From Petunia secreta (lineage: Eukaryota; Streptophyta; Magnoliopsida; Solanales; Solanaceae), in NCBI GenBank assembly GCA_029990175.1, contig JARKIP010000005.1:34233501-34297500 (forward strand): a DNA stretch of 64,000 nt, read 5' to 3'. Below, in pieces: positions 20,377 to 30,722 of this stretch. Under the pieces are notes generated by a model, which searched no databases, was not told the DNA's origin, and saw nothing but the letters and a program-made list of their open reading frames with translations. Both the position numbers and the translations under genes were made by a program. How positions within the stretch are numbered: position 1 is the first letter of the stretch; each line of letters begins with the position of its first letter.

Positions 20377-20592
20377 TGATAACAATCACGATACCTCTCG
20401 ATAACGCTCACGTTATGGATCCAAGAACTTGATAAAGAAATTTAAAGAAATTTGCGGAAGCTAAAAAGAAATGGTAGAAACGGAAAAGAACAAAATAGAA
20501 AGATAAGGATAGAATGAATTCAAGAAAGATTTTCTTGAAATCAAGAACGGATCAAGAATCTCAAGAATGAAACTAGAAATTCAAGACAAGTC
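20377..20592 (-). repeat. Truncated 5' LTR of element A
   Basis: 216 bp that match 2,646-2,860. The match ends near 20,592, where B begins without any LTR boundary. This looks like a deletion junction. Confidence 0.85.
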
Positions 20593-21995
20593 TAAAAGCA
20601 TCAATACCTAATAAAAAGTGTATGTCCCCAAAGGAGACAACAAGGTTTTGGCTCGACAAGAACAAGCACCCAAATTCAAAACAAGCAAAGAGATCAAGGT
20701 TATGCATGTAGCACGTAAATTTCCCACGACCCCTAAGCCCAAGACCAACACACCAAGCCTTCAAATCAAGTTTATCACAAAGGGACACATCGGCTTTGGC
20801 ATGCTCGACACTCAAGGTGCGCTCAACATATGGGATGGAGTAAGCAAGATAGTTCAAGCGACAACTAACATCAAATACTCCACTCCCCTTCTTACGAGCA
20901 TTCTTACACACACCAAGAGTACCTCCTCACCTCCAAATACTCCTCCAAGACAACCCTCGCCACTAGACAAACTCCCAAGGGAGGTCTCAAACAAAGGGTT
21001 ATCCATAGAGTTAGGCAGTCCAATCCATGGAGGTCCAAACTCACACTCTACTCTAGCTTGATACAATTCACCATTTTCATTGAAGTTGCTCTCATACAAA
21101 GGATTAGTATAGGCACACTTCTCAAGTTCATCGACAAGCAAAGGTGAAGTTCACAAACTAGAGACAATGTCGACACTTGAGGAGTCATCGAACACAAGTC
21201 GATCAATCTCATTCTCAAGAGACTCCTCAAGGTTACAACCCTCCTCGCTACGACACAAGATGCCACCACTAGCAAATAAACAATCAAAGGGAAGAATAGG
21301 ATAATCATGCAATTCATCTTCTCCTTTATCAAACACGGGTGGGGTGTCATAACTAGGTTCACACACAAGGTCAACATCAACATTTTCACTAAAGAGAGGC
21401 TCAATGAAAATCGAGCTCATATCATGATGTGGCTTCTCAACCCTCTCAACTAGTGGTTCATTTTCACACACAAGTTGACCCGAAGGCCCTACACTAGTTG
21501 CAAAAACATTATACTCATGCAAATCATCAACTAGCATAGAGTTGTTACAAACAAGATCACAAGGCAAAGAAGTATCATGCTCAAGGGAGGAAGAACTAAC
21601 ACATACCTTTGAAGGGTCATGAACGTCTCCACCTTGTAGCTCACACTCGGCATCTCCGTCACCTTGTCTTTCCTTCACGGAACATGGTTGAGGCTCCATC
21701 GGCTTGCCTCCAAGAATACCTACACAAGTGCTCACACAAGTAGAAGAAAAAGGTAAAGGGTTAAGGTTAGAATAAGGGGTGTCCTCACTCCTTTTTCCCT
21801 CTTTCTTTTCCCTCATTTTTCTTTCAAGGCTAGGTGTAGATTCGGGTGGTGACATCCCGCTCACATCACTCAACACATCCTCTCCTTTTTCCACTCGAGG
21901 AATGTCACCGGTCACTCCCTTACTCCTCTCAATCTTTTGTCTCTCAAATTCGGGCGAATTGGGACGAGGCCCAAGAATACCCATAGCCGGAGTAG
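20593..21995 (-). pseudogene. X-domain ORF remnant, element B
   Basis: Closely similar to the C-terminal part of the N1 and C ORFs, starting from MGILGPRPNSPEFERQKIER at the high end. A TGA at 21,151-21,153 replaces an Arg codon present in C (SSLRTS). A frameshift near 20,900 separates GGEEV from KKGSGVFDVSC. The N-terminal half is removed by E at 21,996. It is a decayed copy. Confidence 0.85.
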
Positions 21996-22838
21996 TGATG
22001 CCGGATAAATTGGCCTAAAACGACAACCATCAAGAACCTAGCTTGAAGAGCACAAGGAACGCAAGTCAAGGGCTCCGGAAACGTCTCGAAGATCATGCAT
22101 TGGAGCGCCGAGGAAGGAGGAGCACATAGGCACCAAAAGAGAGGCTCGGGGGACACATTTTGAGCCATTTCAAGAACTCCCAGGAAGGGGCGGACCGCCT
22201 CTTTGGAAGGGCGGACCGCCCACTTGATGAAGCCTCTCTGGACCTGCACTGGGCGGACCGCCCCTATGCAATAGGCGGACCGCCTACTTCATTGTGGTGG
22301 GGCGCCTACTCCTGAGGTGGGGTGCCTGTTTGGCCTACACTGCAACTAGGCGCCCCGCCTACTTACGGGCCATTTGAAGACTTGTTTTTGTGGTGTAATT
22401 CCTATTCTAGCCCTAGGTGCTTTTATTACACTAACTTGTCTTATGGGCTTTTAGTCATTTCACATTTATGTATGGGAAAACTATATAAGCTTCCCTTAGC
22501 CATTTCATTCATTAGTTTAGATGGTATGAACAATTGAGAGAAGAGAGAATTAGAGAAGGCCGAGCCTTTCTAATCCGAAGCCCGAGGCTTCAAGTATCTT
22601 GTACGACTTGGAATCTATGGAGATTCACCACTAGTGTGAATTCCTTGTAAGGTTCGAGTTTCATTTCTCCCTTTTGGATTATTAATTCATGTCTTGAATT
22701 CATTAATCCGTTCTTTCTTCTCGTTTCTTGACTCCCCAATCCTTGTTTCCCGATACCTTTGATATCACCTATCTAGTTATTTATCGCTTCCGCATATTTG
22801 TGTCGTTGTTTAGCTTCCGCGTGTTTTGCCCTGCATCA
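21996..22838 (+). repeat. 5' LTR of element E
   Basis: 843 bp, TGATGCCGGAT...CCCTGCATCA, directly followed by a PBS. TATATAAG near 22,482. GGCGGACCGCC palindromes at 22,188-22,360 upstream of it. The rest of the element beyond the leader is missing. Confidence 0.9.
22188..22360. repeat. GGCGGACCGCC palindrome array in E LTR
   Basis: Four GGCGGACCGCC cores plus GGCGCC and GGCGCCCCGCC variants, 120-300 bp upstream of the TATA box. Confidence 0.88.
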
Positions 22839-22840
22839 GT

Positions 22841-22852
22841 TGGTATCAGAGC
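22841..22852 (+). promoter_or_regulatory. Primer binding site of E
   Basis: TGGTATCAGAGC two bases after the LTR end. tRNA-Met type. Confidence 0.92.
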
Positions 22853-23370
22853 AAGGCTCGGGTTATGTTCTTACAAACCCCCGTTCCTTGTTCATCGTGT
22901 TAGTATTGTTGTGATTGTTGTGTTTGTTCTTGAAAAATTGAAGAAAAACAAAAAAATAGAAAAACTTGAAAATTTCACAAAAAATTGGTGGAACTTGTTG
23001 GATTGGAACACCCATTCATTAAAAATCATTGGGGTTTGTTCCTTATTGTATTCCCGTTCTTTTGGTACCAAAATTACAAGATTTGGTGGTGTATTTCAAA
23101 ATTTGAAGAAATCAAACTCCCAAAATTTTCAAAGAACCCTAGAACTTGCTCAATAATCAAAATGGATTTGTTGTTGTTTGATTGGGGTTTAAACCTATTG
23201 GGGATTGTTTAGAATCATCAAATACATCTTTGGGTATCATTAGAATCGAAAACGAGTCGAAAACGTTGGATTTTGAGTGCTAAACGAGCCAAAAAACGAT
23301 TTTCGGACTGTGCTGAAAATGCCAGTAGGCGGGGCGCCCAAATAGTAGGCGGTCCGCCCATTTGTAAGGT
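22853..23370 (+). other. Leader remnant of E
   Basis: Untranslated leader related to that of G4 (CCCGTTCTTTTGGTACC). It carries GGCGGGGCGCC and GGCGGTCCGCC palindromes (23,326-23,360) after CTGTGCTGAAA. It stops near 23,370 where F begins; no gag follows. Confidence 0.75.
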
Positions 23371-23907
23371 AATGTTTCAAAGAGGCTAAGTGAAGTATTT
23401 ATAGGCTTCACTTAGGCGTAATAAAAGGTCTAAAATACCCCCAAAGTGGGTTAAAACAAATAAGGCCACGCAGGGCGAAAGTTGGAAGTCCAAGACAAAA
23501 GTAGTAAAATATCCCGCAGCTCGTCACAGGGGGAGGCGGTCCGCCTGGGGTGGGTAGGCGGTCCGCCTAGCAGCCTTCCACTCTCTGGACTTTTCCTGAG
23601 GCGCTTCGCCTCTTGTCTGAGGTGCTCCGCCTCCTGACTTCCTGCTCTCTGGATTTTGGGAGGCGCCCCGCCTCAGTTGGGAGGCGCTCCGCCTTGTTCT
23701 GGAGCCCCTTGGGGTGTCTCATTTTGGGTCTCTTGAGCCTCTCCAAGTGTCCTAGAGGATCCTCCATCCACGGCAATCCAAAGCATGGTCTTCAAGTTGC
23801 TCTCGGGGCCTTCTTCCATACTCTTCCATACCAAGTGAAGATGGATATCTTGGATCAACTTGGCTTGACTCCGACTGAATGGTCTTGAGGGGGTTTGGGT
23901 CTTATCA
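23371..23907 (-). repeat. LTR fragment F, related to the G4/N1 LTRs
   Basis: The low end is truncated; the high end is an intact LTR terminus (GGGTCTTATCA). TATAAATA lies on the minus strand near 23,395-23,402. Palindromes AGGCGGTCCGCCT and GAGGCGCCCCGCCTC lie at 23,532-23,695. The tail encodes a THLHL-type segment as in G4. It abuts the G2 protease region. Confidence 0.85.
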
Positions 23908-26900
23908 AAAGGTGTGTTCGATGATCATTGATTCCGGTAGTTGTGCCAATGTAGTGAGCCAAACGTTGGTTTCACAAATGGGATTACCTACGATGAAGCA
24001 TCCCCACCCTTACAAGTTACAATGGCTGAATGAGTGTGGAGAATTGAGAGTTGTCAAACAAGTGTGGATCAAGTTCAAAATCGGAGAGTATCAAGATGAA
24101 ATGATATTCGATGTGGTTCCGATGCAAGCTTGTCATTTGCTATTGGGTCGACCATGGCAGTATGACCGAACAGCTGTTCACAATGGCAGATCCAACACTT
24201 ATACTGTGAAGCTTGAAGGGAAGAGTTTCGTACTCAAACCCTTGTCTCCAAAACAAGTCACCGAGGACTATAAACGAATGAAAGAATTGAAAGAAGCGGC
24301 CAAAGCTAAGCTTCCGATGGGAGCAAAATTGGGGCCCGAAGAGACAAACTCACCGATCGAAGTAAAAGGAATTTGTGCAATCATGCAACCCGGTGAGATC
24401 TTACGAGGCAACGACCACAGTCAGATGATGATTTGCCTCGTGCACAAGGGTATCCTTCTAAACTCTAATGATGATTTTTCTAATGATAACCCTTTGCCTT
24501 TGTTTGTTCGTAAAGTTTTGCAGGACTTCGAGGACATGTTTCCCGAGGAAATGCCAGGTGGATTACCTCCGTTGAGAGGAATCGAGCACCAAATTGACTT
24601 CGTACCAGGGTCTCAAATCCCTAACAAACCTGCTTACCGGTGTAATCCCGAAGACACCAAAGAGCTCCAACGGCAGGTTGATGAATTGCTGAACAAAGGC
24701 CTCGTTCGTGAGAGCTTGAGTCCTTGCGCCGTTCCTGTTATCCTTGTCCCGAAGAAGGATGGAAAATAACGGTAAAGTATCGTCATCCTATTCCTCGATT
24801 AGATGACATGCTAGATGAGTTAAGGGGTTCTTCATGCTTTTCGAAGATAGACCTCAGGTCCGGTTACCACCAGATCCGAATGAAACCCGGGGACGAGTGG
24901 AAAACCGCATTCAAGACCAAATTCGGTCTCTATGAATGGTTGGTGATGCCTTTTGGCTTATCCAATGCACCGAGCACATTCATGCGACTGATGAACCATG
25001 TGCTCAAACCGTTCATAAATAAGTTTGTTGTCGTTTATTTCGATGACATACTTGTTTATAGCAGAACCGTGGATGAACATGTCGACCACCTAAGGCAAGT
25101 GCTCGAAAAGCTGTGAGAAGAGAAGTTGTATGCCAACTTCAAGAAATGCGCCTTTGGTGTCGATCGTGTAGTCTTTCTTGGATTTGTTGTCAGTGCTAAT
25201 GGTGTCGAAGTCGACGACTCAAAGGTCAAAGCCATCAAAGATTGGCCAACTCCAACCTCGGTATCACAAGTTCGTAGCTTCCATGGCTTAGCTAGCTTTT
25301 ACCGAAGGTTTGTTCGAGACTTTAGCACCGTGGCAGCTCCTTTAACCGAGCTGGTGAAGAAAGACAATCCATTTGTGTGGGGAGAGTCCCAAGAGAGGGC
25401 TTTCCAAGAGTTGAAACGGAGGCTTTGTTCTGCCCCGTTGTTGCAACTCCCTGACTTCGGCAAAGCATTCGAAGTCGAGTGTGATGCGTCTGGAGTTGGG
25501 ATCGGAGGAGTGCTGATGCAAGATTCGAAGCCGATCGCTTACTTTAGCGAAAAGCTTAAGGGTGCAACCTTGAACTACTCTACGTACGACAAGGAATTGT
25601 ATGCCCTCGTTCGAGCACTCGCCCATTGGCAGCATTATTTGTGGCCTCGAGAATTTGTGATCAAGAGTGATCATGAGTCTTTGAAACATCTCCGAGGTCA
25701 GGAGAAATTGAATCGAAGACATGCCAAGTGGGTTGAATTTATTGAAAGCTTTCCCTATGTAATTCATTACAAAAAGGGAAAAGATAATGTTGTGGCCGAT
25801 GCGCTATCAAGGAAATTTGCCTTAGCGACCACTCTCACCTCTAGGCTCATGGGATTCGAAAGCATCAAGTCGATGTACGAGGACGATCCCAAGCTGAAAT
25901 GTGTTCGAGACACAATCTTGAGTGGCCGAAAGGTTGAGAAATATCAGTGGCATGATGGCTACCTCTTCAAAAATGGGAGGGTTTGTGTGCCAGTGTCATC
26001 TTGGAGAGAGCTCTTGGTTCGAGAAGCTCACTCAGGTGGACTGATGGGGCACTTCGGTGTCGATAAAACTCTTGGTATCTTGACCGAGCAGTTCCATTGG
26101 CCCAAAATGCGACGAGATGTGGAAAAGCTTTGCAATGCTTGTCTCGTTTGCAAGAAAGCAAAATCGAAGTCCAACCCTCATGGTTTGTACACCCCGTTGC
26201 CTGTGCCTGATCGACCTTGGGTTGATATATCCATGGACTTTGTCTTGGGGTTACCGAGGTCGGGGGGAGGACATGATAGTATCTTCGTTGTAGTTGACCG
26301 TTTTTCAAAAATGGCTCACTTTATTCCTTGCAAAAAGTGTGATGATGCACAGCATGTAGCTACATTGTTTGTTTCTAACGGGTTAAAATTGCATGGTGTA
26401 CCTCGTACTATTGTGAGTGATCGAGACTCGAAGTTCTTGAGTCATTTTTGGAAATGTTTGTGGGGTGCCCTCGGCACCAAACTACTATTCTCGACGTCTC
26501 ACCATCCTCAGACTGATGGACAGACCGAGGTAGTTAACCGAACCTTGGGACCTTTGCTTCGGGCAATGACCAAAGGGAAGGTTGGAAACTGGGCTGATCG
26601 TTTGCCCATGATGGAGTTTGCATACAATCGAACGGTGCATCGAATGATCAACATGACCCCGTTTGAATGTGTGTATGGCTTTAATCCTTTGATTCCACTT
26701 GATTTAACCCCATTGCCTCGAGATTCTGTTCTTGATTTTGAAGGTACTCGACGAGCAGCTGCCTTGATCGAATTGCATGCGAAGGTGAAGAAGAACCTCG
26801 AGGAGGCCTATGCAAAGGTTGCCTTAAAGAAAAACAAGGGGCGTAAAAAGTTGGAATTAAAGAAAGGAGATTGGGTTTGGGTGCACTTCCGAAAGGAACG

Positions 26901-27345
26901 CTTCCCGAACCAAAGGAAAGGAAAGTTGGCTCCTCGAGGGGATGGTCCATTTCAAGTGTTGACCAAGATCAACAACAATGCCTACGTGATCGACCTCCCT
27001 GGTGAGTATAACGTGTCCAACACCTTTAATGTTGCTGACTTAGTTCCTTGTGTTGTAGGTCCAACTTCGGAGGACGAGGAAGGCTTGATTTCGAGGACGA
27101 AATCTTCTCAAGAAGGGGAGGATGATGCACCCCGATCACGTGCTGATCAAGTGATCGATCCACCGAGGAGACCGATGACAAGAAGCCAAGCCAAGCTGCT
27201 GCACGATGTGCATGCTCACCTAGCCTGGCCGAAGGAAAATAATTGCTCCGAAGCTGAGTGGCCGAGCTCAAGAATCGAAGGCATTATCTTCAGATTTGAG
27301 CCCGAAGGCAAAGTGACCGAGGACAATGAGCTCGAAGACAATTGA
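23908..27345 (+). pseudogene. Ty3/gypsy pol of G2 (protease to integrase), broken
   Basis: Starts inside pol at KVCSMIIDSG (protease); gag is missing. Relative to G1, 37 bp are deleted after GAAGGATGGA near 24,765. This shifts the frame and removes the RT segment WRMCVDCRAVNK. A TGA at 25,114-25,116 (KLREE became KL-stop) breaks it again. From 25,126 the frame is open through RNase H, integrase (GHFGVDKT, SDRDSKF, QTEVVNR), the C-terminal module, and the LTR-encoded RPMTRSQAK tail ending at 27,345. It is otherwise nearly identical to G1 and G5. Confidence 0.93.
27087..27122 (+). promoter_or_regulatory. Polypurine tract plus hairpin, G2
   Basis: GATTTCGAGGACGAAATC (27,087-27,104), then AGAAGGGGAGGA ending at 27,122, immediately before the LTR. 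Confidence 0.85.
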
Positions 27346-27876
27346 GCGTCCGAAGGCAACAAGTGTGTGTTCGAGCAGACAATCGAGAACCGAAGCCAAG
27401 ACTTACCGAAGTCAAAGTCTGCCGAACACATTTTAACTCAGCCCTGCGTGGCTTATTTCTATTGGTCAAATGTGACCTATTTACTAGTTTACCCTTAGTA
27501 TTTCCTATATAAACACTGTTTCCTTTCATTTGTAGATACCTAGTTTTTGAACATTGATGAATTGAATGAAAGTGCCGAGCACATTTCTTCTTGTCTCCGT
27601 CGTGAGCAAAACCCCGGTGAGGGCTTTTAAGGACTTGTGGCTTTCGGTTAGTCCGATTGAACATTCCTCTTGATCATTCAGTTTGCAAGAGGCAATGTTC
27701 TCTTGAGGATTGTTGCATAGTATAGGTGATCCTTGTATTCCTTTCGATTGAGCTTTGACACAGGTTCCTCACTGTTCTTTCGAAAGAAGCAAGTTTTGTC
27801 TTGCTTCTATCTTTTATCCTTTTGTTTGTTCTTCCGCGTTTGTGCTAACAATCCCTTCGGGAATTGCATTGCACCA
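27123..27876 (+). repeat. 3' LTR of G2
   Basis: 754 bp, TGATGCACCCC...TTGCACCA, same family as G1 and G5. It encodes the pol tail and ends inside the integrase scrap G3. Confidence 0.92.
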
Positions 27877-28433
27877 CTTATCTATCCAAGTCCCACCCTT
27901 ACCTCGGGTCATGGCTCTAAGAAGAGCACCCAAGGTTCGGTTCACCACTTCGGTTTGCCCATCGGTTTGGGGTGGTGGGACGTAGAAAACAAGAGTTTGG
28001 TGCCAAGGGCACCCCATAAACTCCTCCAAAAATGACTTAGGAACTTAGTGTCCCTATCACTCACTATGGTTTGAGGCACACCATGCAATTTCAAGATATT
28101 ATCAATAAACAAGGTAGCAACATGTTGTGCATCATCACATTTACGACATGGAATGAATGCGCCATTTTGGAGAACCTATCCACGACAACATAAATGCTAT
28201 CATGGCCCCCCCTAGACCTTGGTAATCCCATCACAAAATCCATCGAGATATCCAACCATGGACTAGTAGGTACGGGGAGTGAGGTATACAAACCATGGGG
28301 GTTCGACTTGGACTTAGCAACCTTGCATTCAAGACAAGAGTTGCAAAGTTTCTCAACATGGGTCCCCATTTTTGGCCAATGGAATTGTTCCCGAAGGATG
28401 GCCAAGGTCTTGTCCCTACCAAAATGACCCATG
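27877..28433 (-). pseudogene. Gypsy integrase fragment G3
   Basis: Minus strand, from 28,432: MGHFGRDKT zinc-finger start, CNSCLECKVAK, DISMDFVMGLP, then TDGQTEVVNRTLG and RAMTRGKGGTWID. At least two frameshifts break it. It is interrupted by G2 at 27,877 and joined near 28,434 to the G4 leader in opposite orientation, so two deletion or rearrangement junctions flank it. Confidence 0.85.
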
Positions 28434-29657
28434 AGTTCGGGTTTTGTTTCTACAAACCCCCGACCCTTGATTCTTCGTGCCTAGGTTAGTTTCTATCTTT
28501 AGGTTCTGGTTTGTTGTTATTAAAAGAAGAAAACTACAAAAAAAAAAAAATTGAAAAAAATTGAAAATCTAAAAATTTGGTATAACTTGTTGGTTTGAAT
28601 GATTCATGATATGGGTGTTATAGATTCTTGATCGTGGTTGAAATCCCGTCGTTTGGATACCAAAAACACTTGGATTGGTGAAGATTGAAAATCAAAACCC
28701 CAAAACCCCTTAAACCCTTGATGAACTTGTTCTTGATGACTTTTGATTGATTCTTGGGTTGGATTGATATTGGATTGAGAACTTGATATTGGGGTTTGAT
28801 CCTTGTGTGATTCCCGTTCTTTTGGTACCTTAAACACCCAATTTGGAGTTATATTACATGAATTGAGAATTTGAAACTCTTTGAAAATTTGAAAATTTTA
28901 AAACCCTAGCTTTGAAGATGATGATCATGGTGGATTGCTTGATATTGATTGGGGTTTGATAAAAGTTGTTGGGGTTTGATCTTTGTGACTAATACAACAT
29001 TTGGGTACCTTTGAATTGCTAAAACAACGTTTGGATAGTTGGATTTGTGGGTGAAAATTCAACAAAACGCGAAGTGAACTGTGCTGGAACACAGCAGGAG
29101 GCGGAGCGCCTAACAAAGAGGCGGAGCGCCTCCCACTGGTGAGCTTGCAGGAATTATCTGAGGCGGAGCGCCTCCCACCTGCACCCTGCTTTGGGCGGTC
29201 GCCTCTTATCCTGAGGCGGGGCGCCTACTTCCTGAAGCTTGGGAATTGGGTAGAAACTTCTAGGATTTCTTGTTTTGTTGTTTGCATTACTTCTAATTGG
29301 TACTATTAGAGTATAATCCTACTTGATTAGTACTAATTACTTCGAGCTACTAGGATCATCGTGCCTTAGGAAGGAGACTCGAATTCAAAGAAGATTCGTA
29401 GTTTCTTTTGATTCAAGTCCTTTACTTCAAAGTGCCTAGCGTTCATCGAGTCTCATTAACTCCACTCACCCCGGAGTGTGCTTGACTCGTGAATAGTTTG
29501 GTTGAGTAGAGGGATTGTTAGTCATCTACGGGAAGCTTTGGAATTGCAAGTCGAGTGAAATATCCACCGCCACCCAAAAGAGCGATTCGAGTGAACACAA
29601 GTGAGGGAGCGAGTGAGGTGTTTTAACTAACGCTTGTTTCTTTTCTTTGTAGGTACA
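28434..29657 (+). other. G4 leader
   Basis: Untranslated, beginning GTTCGGGTTTTGTTTCTAC, which matches the N1 leader just after its PBS. It carries an A tract near 28,538, a palindrome array (29,097-29,226), and a candidate 3' splice site TTTTCTTTGTAG at 29,641-29,652 directly before GTACA and the gag ATG. Confidence 0.8.
29097..29226. repeat. GAGGCGGAGCGCCTC palindromes in G4 leader
   Basis: Five units of GAGGCGGAGCGCCTC or variants, the same sense and type as the units in the G4 3' LTR (39,940-40,099). Confidence 0.88.
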
Positions 29658-30722
29658 ATGGCCAACGAAGGTCAAGATTTCATCAAGGAGGCCTTGGCTA
29701 GCCTTCTTTCCAAGATGGATGTCATGACTCAAAGGATTGAGTCACTTGAAAAGGGTGCCTCGAGTACCCAAGGTGACCAAGGGACCCCGAGTGTCCCAAT
29801 TGAAAAGGGGACCCCGAGTGTCCAAATTGAGGCCGGTGAAGGCTCGAGTAGCCCTACCTTTACACCGGAGCAAGTTGTTGAATTACTCAATCAACAACGG
29901 GTAAAGGAAGATCGAGAGAGAATTGAACGAGCGGGCATTCCCCGTATCTTGGATAATCCTCCAAGAAACATCCCGTTACCAAGACCCATCCGAAACGTGC
30001 AACCTCTTGAGCAAGTCGATGAAGCTCAAGAAGGGGAGAAAGCCGAGTATGATGATGAGGCTTATGGTTATGATGATCACCTTCAATCGAGACGAGGTAT
30101 GAATTGGGGTCGAAATGTGGATCGGGGTAGAGGCCGAGGTCGAGGGCCACCCTTAGGATATGGAGGAAGGAATGCGAGGAGGGACTATGTTGCTTATGAT
30201 GATCACTATGGGGGCCAACCGGAGCCATTCCAAGGGGGTCGTGATAACAACAACAATCTTAATAGTGTGAAGCTCACTATTCCTTCTTTCAAAGGAAGTA
30301 GTGACCCGGTGGAGTACCTTGGTTGGAAATTGGCTATGGAGCGTATCTTTGACACCAATGATATGCCCGAAGTGAAGAAGACCAAGTATGCAATATCCGC
30401 CTTTGTATCTTTTGCTTCTACTTGGTGGGAGTCGGTGAAGAGAAATAGAAGGAGGACGGGTATGGCTATTAATCTTACTTGGGAAGAGTTGATCCGTGTG
30501 ATGGATGAGAAGTATTTGACTAACCAATACCGGGTTGAACAACAAAGGCGACTCTATGAGTTGAAGCAAGGATACAAATCGGTTGGTGAATACTTCAATG
30601 AATTTGAGCAAATCCGAATGATCCTTGACTTAGATGATGAGGACAATGAGACGGCCATGATCCGTTTCAAAAGGGGGCTTGAACCGAGACATAGCTTCAC
30701 AATTGAAGTTCCACAAATATGA
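29658..30722 (+). pseudogene. Gag of G4, frameshifted
   Basis: The ATG at 29,658 follows the splice-acceptor-like site. The product has a Pro/Ser linker (TPSVPIEKG), FTPEQVVELLNQQ, an Arg/Gly run (RGRGRGRGPP), VKLTIPSFKGSSDPVEYLGW and a retrotransposon gag core with ASTWWESV and LYELKQGYKSV. One extra base near 30,679 shifts the frame inside FKRGL; the gag end and CCHC continue in the next frame. Confidence 0.88.

Noticed and set aside
30153..30611. 152-codon minus-strand ORF in G4 gag
   Set aside because: Antisense shadow of gag, not conserved in G1.
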